Assembly (NCBI GenBank): GCA_934155265.1
Contig: CAKPGU010000014.1
Location: forward strand, 1 to 47,783
Length of the DNA: 47,783 nucleotides
Reading direction: 5' to 3'
Origin: an uncultured Clostridia bacterium
GTDB taxonomy: Bacteria; Bacillota; Clostridia; TANB77; CAG-508
Shown here: positions 1-7,111 of the stretch, one piece after another
Position numbering within the stretch: position 1 is the first letter of the stretch
Layout: every line of letters starts with the position of its first letter
Notes under the pieces: generated by a model
Told to the model about the DNA's origin: nothing
Seen by the model: only the letters and a program-made list of their open reading frames with translations
Databases searched by the model: none
Position numbers and translations under genes: made by a program

Positions 1-55
1 TATACTTTATTAAATAGTATTTCTCACAATGTTTCACTTATTGATATAATAGAAA

Positions 56-95
56 ATGAAACATAAAGATACTTTTTAATATCTTTATGTTTCAT
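56..95. repeat. 15-bp perfect inverted repeat
   Basis: ATGAAACATAAAGAT at 56-70 is matched by its exact reverse complement at 81-95 with a 10-nt loop. Read on the minus strand the stem is followed by TTTTCT, so it could terminate a minus-strand transcript. No gene is visible next to it, so the role is open. Confidence 0.4.
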
Positions 96-190
96 AAGAA
101 ATTATTATATCATTGGATTATTTTCCGAAACTTCTTGACACTAATAAAATACTTGGAATTAAGAAAATAATATGATACATTATATATAAA

Positions 191-291
191 TTGATTGGTA
201 TTTGTATCAATCGTTACAAGGTGAGAAAAAGTTGTAGATATCTACGTTGTTCGCACCAAAAAAGACATAAAGCAAAGCTTTATGTCTTTTT
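191..291 (+). ncRNA. candidate structured RNA or leader ending in a terminator
   Basis: No ORF is present. The stretch shows three successive hairpins: TTGAT/ATCAA (191-195 with 206-210); an imperfect stem closed by GGTGAG/CGCACC (220-225 with 252-257) around the 12-nt palindrome GTAGATATCTAC (234-245); and the intrinsic terminator at 258-291. No known RNA family was recognised. It may be a small RNA or the 3' end of a transcript that starts outside the window. Inference only. Confidence 0.25.
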
Positions 292-292
292 G
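258..292 (+). terminator. Rho-independent terminator
   Basis: AAAAGACATAAAGC (260-273), a 3-nt loop, then GCTTTATGTCTTTT (277-290) running into a T tract. It is a strong stem with U-run on the plus strand. It ends whatever is transcribed upstream of the promoter at 354. Confidence 0.7.
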
Positions 293-353
293 TTATTATA
301 CTTTCAGAAAGCAAAAAGGTGATTTTTCGTAAATTAAATATAATGCATATTAG

Positions 354-382
354 TTGAAAACATATAGAATACATGTTATAAT
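354..382 (+). promoter_or_regulatory. sigma-A type promoter for the gene at 427
   Basis: TTGAAA (354-359), a 17-nt spacer, then TATAAT (377-382) preceded by TGT (an extended -10). The -10 lies 44 nt before the start codon, and a GAAAGG ribosome site precedes the ATG. Confidence 0.7.
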
Positions 383-426
383 TATATTATGTAACTATAA
401 ATCTATTATAGAAAGGTTGGTAAAAA

Positions 427-1206
427 ATGATTAAGTACTTTATGCGGAGGACTATTTACAAGGAGTTTGACAAAGAATCACAAGATATGCTTTTGCAACT
501 AACTTCAAAGCAATACATAATTGAGATACTTTGTTTGATGTTTTGGGTAATTGCTTATATTTTCCCATTCATTCCATTATTTATAATTAATGTATGTGAA
601 GATATAAAATTTTCCATGACTACCCAAATAGCAATTATAGCTTTTATACTGATATATTTTATTGGATTACTAGTATCTATAATGGTATTTACAAGAGCTA
701 TGTTCGGATTCTCACATTTATTAGCAGAAAAAATATACTTTTTAGTATGTACAACAAAGGGGAAAGCTCTTTGTAAAAATGAACTTAAGATTATCAAACA
801 AGTAAATGAAACATTATATGAATTTATTTCAACGCAAATGTGTCCGGGATACTGCTACTCAGTCTGTTTTGAAATATGTAAAGCTCTGAAAAAGGGGTCT
901 ATAGAATTTCTTGCAATAAAAAAGTTTTCCCCACATAATGCCGAAAAAGATGATGAAAAAAATTTTACAATGCATGTTCTCTACGTAAACAACGGCTGGG
1001 CTTTTGACACATATAGTTCTCGCCAATATCCGATTGGAAAATTGCACAAAATTTACAAATCTAAAATTTACAAAATTTTTAGTTTTGAAGAGATTAGTAG
1101 CAAATCTTATGAAGAATTTAGAGAAGAGCAAGAACCCGAATTAACAAAATGGTCTACTGATAACGACTGTTCCATGTTTCTAAAAGGTAATAAAGAAAAT
1201 ACTTAA
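427..1206 (+). CDS. membrane protein with possible transglutaminase-like Cys-His-Asp domain
   Basis: A 259-residue protein of unknown family. Two hydrophobic segments (about residues 30-55 and 66-92) suggest an inner-membrane hairpin, followed by a soluble C-terminal domain. In that domain the order GYCYSVC (C143), MHVLYVNNGW (H183) and FDTYS (D194) resembles the Cys...His...Asp layout of transglutaminase-like cysteine hydrolases, including an aromatic-glycine-rich strand between His and Asp. This is inference from spacing, not a family match. It is a single-gene unit with its own promoter and terminator, on the opposite strand from the large operons, so it may be accessory. The start is supported by GAAAGG upstream of the ATG. 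No signal peptidase site is apparent. Confidence 0.75.
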   Translation: MIKYFMRRTIYKEFDKESQDMLLQLTSKQYIIEILCLMFWVIAYIFPFIPLFIINVCEDIKFSMTTQIAIIAFILIYFIGLLVSIMVFTRAMFGFSHLLAEKIYFLVCTTKGKALCKNELKIIKQVNETLYEFISTQMCPGYCYSVCFEICKALKKGSIEFLAIKKFSPHNAEKDDEKNFTMHVLYVNNGWAFDTYSSRQYPIGKLHKIYKSKIYKIFSFEEISSKSYEEFREEQEPELTKWSTDNDCSMFLKGNKENT

Positions 1207-1212
1207 ACATTT

Positions 1213-1250
1213 CACGACTGGTTATAAGTTTTATAGCCAGTCGTGTTTTT
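1213..1250 (+). terminator. Rho-independent terminator
   Basis: CACGACTGG (1213-1221) pairs with CCAGTCGTG (1237-1245), followed by TTTTTA. It ends the gene at 427-1206. Confidence 0.9.
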
Positions 1251-1272
1251 ACTTATATTAAATATTATTTTT

Positions 1273-1847
1273 CTAAATTAAGACCATCTGTTCATATTTC
1301 ATTGATATTTGTTCTTTTACATCTTTCATTTGTTTCGTAATTCCTCTTAATGTCACAAAAACATCAAAAATTCTCGAATTATTCCTTTTTTCAATATCCT
1401 TTATACATTCATGCTCATAATTATTTATAAATCTTTTGAATTTTCTTTTTCCTAATATTCTATTAAAAATCTTTTCTCTAATTTTAATAAATATATTCTC
1501 TTCATATATTTGCAATTGATTTATATTGTTTATAAATATTTCATTTATATCTATTTGCACATTTTTTATACACCATTCTATTCTTGCTTTACATTCATCA
1601 ATAATAACTGCATAATTTAATTTCTTTTGTGCACAAGCTACTATAATATTTTTTATATTTTGTAATTCCTTATCATTAATTTCTTCTTTATTTAATTTCT
1701 CCCTTAATGTTACAATATTGGCTATTGCAATCTTTTGCTTTCTAATTTTTCTACATAATTATTTAGTTCTGTAATATTTATCCTATCAATATCTATGCTT
1801 CTTCCGTTAATATGCACATTACCATATTTTCCATCAACTTTAAACAT
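1273..1847 (-). pseudogene. hypothetical gene broken by a one-base frameshift
   Basis: From an ATG at 1847, preceded by GAGAGGGAG, the reading frame gives MFKVDGKYGNVHINGRS... for 41 codons and stops at a TAG near 1724. About a dozen codons before that stop, near 1735-1745, the adjacent frame opens and reads KQKIAIANIVTLREKL... to the stop at 1273. Restoring one base (GAAAGC to GAAAAGC) would give a single 191-residue ORF whose length is an exact multiple of three. The product is Lys/Glu/Asn-rich and mostly helical in appearance. No family was recognised. Either the gene is decaying or the base is an assembly error. Confidence 0.6.
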
Positions 1848-1956
1848 TTAAATACTCCCTCTCAATTTTTCTTAACTCTTTTGGTTTTAAATAAATCCCT
1901 CTATTTATTCCATCAGATTCCTTAAAAATATATTCACTATTTTTCTTTTGAATCTC
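1840..1956 (-). pseudogene. 5'-truncated gene remnant
   Basis: A 38-codon open frame ends ...GINRGIYLKPKELRKIEREYLNV and its stop overlaps the ATG of the broken gene downstream, as in a translationally coupled operon. It has no start codon: the frame begins after a TAA in A/T-only sequence. It looks like the C-terminal end of a lost partner gene. No family was recognised. Confidence 0.4.
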
Positions 1957-2001
1957 TTATAATAATAATATAAAAAAAATAAATATATATTTAAAAATTT
2001 T

Positions 2002-2043
2002 AAAAAAATAATTAAAGATGTAAAAAAACACCTTTAATTATTT
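2002..2043 (-). terminator. terminator after mazF
   Basis: On the minus strand AATAATTAAAG-type arms (2032-2042 with 2008-2017) close a short loop and are followed by seven T. It marks the 3' end of the minD-to-mazF run. Confidence 0.75.
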
Positions 2044-2051
2044 TCTTTGTA

Positions 2052-2399
2052 TTATTCCAGTCCAAAACTTACTCCTAATGCGTTATTCAATTGGTTTATA
2101 ATTTGACTATCATCTATATGCCCTATCTTTTCTTTCAATCTACTTTTATCTATAGTTCTTATCTGTTCAGCTAACACTACTGAATTGCTTTTAAGTCCAC
2201 TTGTATTTTCACCTAATTTTATATGTGTTGGTAATTCTGTTTTATTTGTTTGGGATGTTATGGCTGCTGCAATAACAGTGGGACTATACTTGTTTCCTAA
2301 ATCATTTTGAATTATCAAAACTGGTCTAATTCCTCCTTGCTCTGACCCCACAACTGGACTTAAATCTGCATAAAACATATCTCCTCTTTTTACTACCAT
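2052..2399 (-). CDS. mazF: MazF/EndoA-type endoribonuclease toxin
   Basis: A sequence-specific mRNA interferase of the MazF/PemK/EndoA family. From the ATG at 2399 the protein is 115 residues and opens MVVKRGD, close to Bacillus EndoA. With this start the catalytic residues fall at R25 (GGIRPVL) and T48 (AAIT), the positions known in EndoA, and GGGAG sits 8 nt upstream, so a longer TTG-started version (2414) is unlikely. Conserved SPVVGSEQGG and LEQIRTIDK-like (AEQIRTIDK) blocks are intact. The usual antitoxin gene (mazE/ndoAI) is not next to it, and the upstream neighbour is the GerS-like gene. It is last in the minD operon-like run. The antitoxin may be encoded elsewhere. Confidence 0.95.
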   Translation of the reverse strand: MVVKRGDMFYADLSPVVGSEQGGIRPVLIIQNDLGNKYSPTVIAAAITSQTNKTELPTHIKLGENTSGLKSNSVVLAEQIRTIDKSRLKEKIGHIDDSQIINQLNNALGVSFGLE

Positions 2400-2513
2400 T
2401 TTCTTCACTCCCAAAAACTACAATTTTAAGTCTATATTTTCGTATTTTTAAACTTAGTTCGAAGTAAAGTCAATAGTATTTTACATTTATATATTTCGTA
2501 AAGTGTACAGATT

Positions 2514-3125
2514 TTAATTTGTACTATTTACCTTTACCTCATTATATAATATGTAAATTGTCGTTTTTTGTTTATTGTCCTTTATTTCCATTTGAGTTGG
2601 ATTATATGTTTTTTTATCTATATGTAAAATCTTTTCTTTTATATAAATATTTTGAATATTGCTACTTGTTTTCATTATTATCTCATTATCTTTTTCTTCA
2701 TATATTGCCTTTTCATCTTGTTTGTAATCCTCTATAAAACTGTACAAATCCAAGCAATTATCCCCTAAATAATTATAATTTTCTAGAATACTGTTTAAAC
2801 TTAATTGACTATTTTCTATCTTCAAGTTTGTTCCATCATTTTCTATTTTTACACCAGCTATATTACTTGGCTCTATTACTTCTTGTATACTTTTATTTGG
2901 ACTTTGATATATTTGTTTTAAAATATATTTATTGCTATTTTTATTACTTGTTACATCAACAGTTACTTTCACTTCATATGAACTAATATTTAAAATATAG
3001 TTTACGATTTCCTGACTATTTTTATTATTTCCAATTTTGTGATTTTTAACCCTGTTTTTGTAAAAAATTATTCCTCCAATTACAATTATTATTATTAACA
3101 AGATAAACCAATATTTCTTTTTCAT
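2514..3125 (-). CDS. GerS-like germination (LolA-fold) membrane-anchored protein
   Basis: A 203-residue protein with an N-terminal hydrophobic anchor (about residues 5-22) and an extracytoplasmic beta-rich domain. NIAGVKIENDGTNLKIENSQLSL and the preceding YQSPNKSIQEVIEP segment resemble the LolA-like GerS-related family of clostridia. There is no clear lipobox cysteine, so it appears anchored by an uncleaved helix rather than lipidated. In Clostridioides difficile GerS binds the amidase CwlD and is needed for cortex modification; a CwlD-type gene is about 4 kb upstream. Placement next to mazF is also seen in clostridia, but there an alr gene usually lies nearby and none is present here. The RBS TTAGGAGG supports the start. 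Function by family analogy. Confidence 0.7.
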   Translation of the reverse strand: MKKKYWFILLIIIIVIGGIIFYKNRVKNHKIGNNKNSQEIVNYILNISSYEVKVTVDVTSNKNSNKYILKQIYQSPNKSIQEVIEPSNIAGVKIENDGTNLKIENSQLSLNSILENYNYLGDNCLDLYSFIEDYKQDEKAIYEEKDNEIIMKTSSNIQNIYIKEKILHIDKKTYNPTQMEIKDNKQKTTIYILYNEVKVNSTN

Positions 3126-3192
3126 GTATATTTCCTCCTAAAGTATATGTATTATTAAGAAAAGAAAATATAACTAAAAAATTTTACTTGTT

Positions 3193-4167
3193 TTAAATTG
3201 TCTCAAAATATTCCTTTATAACACTTATTAATTCGTCTTTTGTGTTTATTTTATTTATATAATTTCTAAAAGAACTTGAGTTTGGCATATTTTTCGTATA
3301 CCATGCAATATGTTTTCTCATTTCATTAAGAGCAACTACCTCTCCCTTATAACGTATATCCAGTTCAATATGTTCTTTTAAGATTTCATATTTTTCTTGA
3401 TTAGTTGGACTAGGCAATTTTTCTCCTGTTTCCAAATAATGCTGTATTTGTTCAAATATCCAAGGATTTCCCATTGTTCCTCTTCCTATCATAATACCAT
3501 CAACACCAGTATACTCAAACATGTATTTTGCAGATTCCTCATCTATAACATCTCCATTACCTATAACAGGAATATTAACACTTTCTTTAACCTCTTTTAT
3601 AATATCTAAATCTGCTCTTCCACTATAAAATTCATCACGAGTTCTTCCATGTATTGTAATAGCTGAAATCCCATTTTTTTCTGCTATTTTAGCAACTTCA
3701 CATGCAACAATATTATTATTATCCCAACCTTTTCTATATTTTAATGTTACTGGAACCTCCGAATTTGCCACTACTGATTTCACTATTTCTTCTACTTTAT
3801 TTAAATCCAAAAGTAATTTACTTCCGTCACCATTTTTTACAACTTTAGGTGCTGGACACCCCATGTTAATATCTACGATATCAGCTAATTTACTAACATA
3901 TTTTGCTGCAAATCCCATTGTTTCTGGATTACTTCCAAATATCTGCATACTTATTGGTCTTTTTTCTCCATCACATTTCAATAGTTGTTTAGTTTTCTCA
4001 TCACCATAGAATAATGCCTTTGAACTTACCATTTCAGTACATACTAATCCTGGTTTAAACTTTTCTACAATAGTCCTAAAAGGCAGGTCTGTTACACCTG
4101 CCATTGGAGCTAATATTAAATTATTTTGTAGTCCTACATTTCCTATTTTTAATTTTTTTAAGTACAT
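3193..4167 (-). CDS. dusB: tRNA-dihydrouridine synthase DusB
   Basis: A flavin-dependent enzyme that reduces specific uridines in the tRNA D-loop. The TIM-barrel hallmarks are all present in the 324 residues: LAPMAGVTDLPFR near the N-terminus (FMN binding), the catalytic cysteine in NMGCPAPKV, HGRTRDEFYSG, IPVIGNGDV and MIGRGTMGNPWIF (phosphate binding). A GAGGT site overlaps the stop region of the restored rodA frame, so translation is probably coupled to it. The length is normal for the family. Confidence 0.96.
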   Translation of the reverse strand: MYLKKLKIGNVGLQNNLILAPMAGVTDLPFRTIVEKFKPGLVCTEMVSSKALFYGDEKTKQLLKCDGEKRPISMQIFGSNPETMGFAAKYVSKLADIVDINMGCPAPKVVKNGDGSKLLLDLNKVEEIVKSVVANSEVPVTLKYRKGWDNNNIVACEVAKIAEKNGISAITIHGRTRDEFYSGRADLDIIKEVKESVNIPVIGNGDVIDEESAKYMFEYTGVDGIMIGRGTMGNPWIFEQIQHYLETGEKLPSPTNQEKYEILKEHIELDIRYKGEVVALNEMRKHIAWYTKNMPNSSSFRNYINKINTKDELISVIKEYFETI

Positions 4168-4175
4168 ATTTTACC

Positions 4176-5283
4176 TCATTTATTAAACATTCCATTTTTT
4201 CTTTGTCCACTTATATTTAGCAAGATTCCTAGACACATAAAGCTAGTTATCATAGAACTTCCGCCCATAACTTACAAATAACAATGGAACACCTGTAATT
4301 GGAAGTAACCCCATCGTCATTCCTACATTTTCTAATGTATGGAAAAGAAATATTCCACAAATTCCAGCAGCAACATAGCTTCCAGCTTCATCTTTTGTTC
4401 CTTTTGCAATTTGAATAGATTTTGTAATAATTACTACATTTAATAAAATAACACTACATGCTACAACAAATCCCATTTCCTCTCCTATTACAGAAAATAT
4501 AAAGTCTGTTGATTTAGGGTATAAATATCCTAATTGAGTTTGATTTCCTTGCAACACTCCCATTCCAGTAATTTGGCCTGATCCTATTGCAAGTTTTGAT
4601 TGTAAAATATTATATCCTGCTCCTCTTGGATCTGACTCAGGGTGCAAAAACGTATCAATTCTTGATTTTGCATGTTGAGGCAATACAAAATTATAAATTA
4701 ATGGTACTGCAATTATTACTACTGCAAATGCAGATATTATATATTTTTTTTCAATTCCTGCTACAAAAATCATTATAATAAATGCTATTATATATGCTGT
4801 TGCTGTTCCATAATCTGGCTCTACAATTATTAAAAGTACTGGAACTGCTATTGTTAATAAAATTATTCCTAATTTTGTTATTTTGTTTATTTCACTTCTT
4901 CCTTTTCTTTGTATTATTGAAATTACATAAGATAAAAAAAGAATTATAAATACCTTTGACATTTCGGCTGGTTGAAATGAAAATAAGTCATCACCTATTA
5001 CAAACCAACTTCTTGCACCACTTATTGGTTTTGTAAACAGAACCGCTATTAATGATATTATTGCTATTCCATATAGTATTGGAGATAATTTTATTAGAAT
5101 TTTATAATCTATAAACATTACTCCAATCATTATTCCAAGACTTATTCCAATCCAAACAGCTTGCTTTTTAAATTCATCTAAATTTGAATCATATGATGCT
5201 GAAAATAGTGCAACTAAACCTATACCACATAGTATAATTGCACATATCAATATCCACCATTCCATCTTTCTTAATTTTTTCAT
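4176..5283 (-). pseudogene. rodA: RodA/FtsW-family SEDS glycosyltransferase, frameshifted near the C-terminus
   Basis: An integral membrane peptidoglycan polymerase of the SEDS family, with about ten membrane segments. SGARSWFVIGDDLFSFQPAE, EPDYGTA, DPRGAGYN and KSTDFIFSVIGEEMGF are diagnostic. The unbroken frame ends at 4243 as ...VSYGRKFYDN (346 residues). Deleting one G from GGGCGG (plus-strand CCGCCC, 4261-4266) restores the universal SEDS ending SYGGSSMITSF and continues to a TGA at 4176, giving 368 residues. Either the extra base is an assembly error or this copy lacks its last membrane segment. It lies 28 nt after minE, in the usual min-rod neighbourhood. Confidence 0.85.
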
Positions 5284-5311
5284 AATTATTCAATCACTCT
5301 TTTTATAGGTT

Positions 5312-5848
5312 TCATTTTTTTACATTTGTTTTATTTTCAGTTTCTTCGTTTTTCTTCTTTTCATCACTATTCTGTCTTTGTTCTTTTTTCTCATCTTGAT
5401 TATCTTTTGGTTCTATTTCATCTTGTTTCTTTGTATCTTGCTTTTTGTTTTCATGTTTTTTATTTTTTTGTGTTTTACCATTCTGTTGTTTGTCTTCTTG
5501 TTTGTTTTGTTTTACTTGCTCATTTTTTTTAACTTGTGCCGTTTGTCTTACCTCATCCTTGATATTTAGAATAGGAATATTGGCATATAGTGCTGGAGCA
5601 CCATTCATTCCATCACCATTTTCTTTATTGGTTAGTCTTACATCCATTGCACTTTCATCTATATCTATATATTTCTTTATTACTTCAATTATTTCTTGTT
5701 TCATCAAATCTAAAAAGTCTGCTGATACATTTGCTCTATCTTGCATTAAAACCAGATGTAATCTTTCTTTTGCTGCATCTTTAGACTTTAATGTTTGTTC
5801 TTCTTTCTTAGTCATTTTCTTAAAAAAATTCATTATGCTTTCAAACAT
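5312..5848 (-). CDS. minE: MinE cell division topological factor with long charged tail
   Basis: MinE stimulates MinD ATPase and sets the mid-cell division site. Residues 1-97 match a whole MinE: an N-terminal amphipathic membrane helix (MFESIMNFFKK), the MinD-contact segment (AAKERLHLVLMQDRANVS) and the dimerisation part (LMKQEIIEVIKKYIDID, then MDVRL and IPIL). Residues 98-178 are an added low-complexity tail of K, E, Q, N and D with no hydrophobic core, probably disordered. Known MinE proteins are about 85-105 residues. An RBS (GGAGGG) precedes the ATG, and the gene follows minD by 39 nt. The core call is firm; the tail function is unknown. Confidence 0.93.
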   Translation of the reverse strand: MFESIMNFFKKMTKKEEQTLKSKDAAKERLHLVLMQDRANVSADFLDLMKQEIIEVIKKYIDIDESAMDVRLTNKENGDGMNGAPALYANIPILNIKDEVRQTAQVKKNEQVKQNKQEDKQQNGKTQKNKKHENKKQDTKKQDEIEPKDNQDEKKEQRQNSDEKKKNEETENKTNVKK

Positions 5849-5887
5849 TATTTATTACCCTCCAACTTTTGTTTATTTTAATCGCTT

Positions 5888-6679
5888 TTATTTTCTAAAT
5901 AGACTTTTTAACTTTGCCAAAAATCCCTTTTCTCTACCTGGAATTGTTACTTCTATATTTTCGCCCAATACTCTTTTTGCAATTTCCAAATAAGCCTTAC
6001 CTGATGGTGCTTTTCTATTCTGAATTACAGGCTCTCCTTTATTTGTTTGTGTTATTATGTATTCGTCATCTGGTACAACACCAATTAAATCTATTGATAG
6101 TAAGTCAACTATATCATTTACATCCATCATTTCACCTTTTCGTACCATATTAGGTCTTATTCTATTAACAACTAATTCTGGATTTCTTATTTCAGATGCT
6201 TCTAACAAACCTATGATTCTATCAGCATCTCTTATTGAAGATATTTCTGCTGTTGTTACTACAATAGCACGATCTGCCCCTGCAATAGCATTTTTAAATC
6301 CTTGCTCTATTCCAGCAGGACAATCTACAAGAATATAGTCAAACTCCTCTTTTAACTTATTAGTTAATTCTATCATTTGTTCTTCATTTACTGCACTTTT
6401 ATCTCTTGTTTGTGCAGCTGGTAATAAATATAATTCTTTGAATCTCTTGTCCTTTATTAATGCTTGTCTTAATTTGCATTTTTCTTCAACAACATCTACA
6501 ATATCATAAACTATTCTATTTTCTAGTCCCATAACTACATCTAAATTTCTTAGACCAATATCTGTATCTATTAAAGCAACTTTTTTACCTTCTAGTGCTA
6601 GACTTGAACCTAAGTTTGCTGTTGTTGTTGTTTTTCCAACTCCACCTTTTCCTGATGTTATAACTATAACTTCTCCCAT
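5888..6679 (-). CDS. minD: septum site-determining ATPase MinD
   Basis: A membrane-associated ParA/MinD-family ATPase. The deviant Walker A GKGGVGKTTT spans residues 10-19 with the signature lysine K11. Switch and Walker B regions appear as DTDIGLRNLD and YILVDCPAGIEQG. The C-terminus (REKGFLAKLKSLFRK) is the amphipathic membrane-targeting helix. It has the normal 263 residues. TAAGGAGG precedes the ATG. MinE follows, but no minC is visible upstream, where the inverted repeat and cwlD lie instead. Confidence 0.97.
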   Translation of the reverse strand: MGEVIVITSGKGGVGKTTTTANLGSSLALEGKKVALIDTDIGLRNLDVVMGLENRIVYDIVDVVEEKCKLRQALIKDKRFKELYLLPAAQTRDKSAVNEEQMIELTNKLKEEFDYILVDCPAGIEQGFKNAIAGADRAIVVTTAEISSIRDADRIIGLLEASEIRNPELVVNRIRPNMVRKGEMMDVNDIVDLLSIDLIGVVPDDEYIITQTNKGEPVIQNRKAPSGKAYLEIAKRVLGENIEVTIPGREKGFLAKLKSLFRK

Positions 6680-6797
6680 ATTCTTCCTCCTTAGGATATT
6701 CCTTTTTAGCTAAAAATCCTAGTTTTTACAATTATTATAATACACTGAAAATGTCAAAAAGTCAATCTATTTGCCAGAATTTATACAAAAAGTTACC

Positions 6798-7108
6798 AGT
6801 GAGGAATTTTACCAGTAGGGACACCCATGTTTGGTCAAAAACGTTACCAGCGGGGACACCCTTGTTACCAGTAGGGACACTCATATTACCAGTGGGGACA
6901 CTCATTAATGGTAAAAAGTATATTAAAAAGTTAATTATACTTTTTACATAACAATTATATTTATTAATTAACTATTTTAAATATAAAATTTTTACCATTA
7001 ATGAGTGTCCCCACTGGTAATATGAGTGTCCCTACTGGTAACAAGGGTGTCCCCGCTGGTAACGTTTTTGACCAAACATGGGTGTCCCTACTGGTAAAAT
7101 TCCTCACT
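6798..7108. repeat. perfect 120-bp inverted repeat of GGGGACAC modules (REPIN-like)
   Basis: The arms at 6798-6917 and 6989-7108 are exact reverse complements over 120 bp, with a 71-nt A/T loop that itself contains AAAAAGTATA/TATACTTTTT. Each arm holds four copies of an 18-nt module, TTACCAGTAGGGACACCC and close variants, at 6809, 6844, 6865 and 6886, and ends in TTAATGGTAA. The G+C is well above the surroundings. It fills the cwlD-minD interval, ending 4 nt from the cwlD stop. It encodes no protein. It may be a non-autonomous palindromic element; no terminal target duplication was identified. In RNA it would form a very stable hairpin. Confidence 0.9.
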
Positions 7109-7111
7109 TAA

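Noticed and set aside
135..176. Promoter made of TTGACA (135-140) and TATGAT (171-176)
   Set aside because: The spacer is 30 nt, too long for a sigma-A promoter, and no -10 is found at the proper distance.
2400..2414. TTG start giving mazF five extra residues
   Set aside because: The ribosome site would fall inside the extension, and the catalytic R25/T48 numbering fits the ATG at 2399.
6721..6760. minD promoter around TATAAT on the minus strand
   Set aside because: A TATAAT is present, but the two TTGACA-like boxes nearby give spacers of about 12 and 20 nt, so no confident call was made.
6798..7108. CRISPR-like array
   Set aside because: The modules repeat at uneven steps with no unique spacers of constant size, the two halves are inverted, and no cas genes are present.
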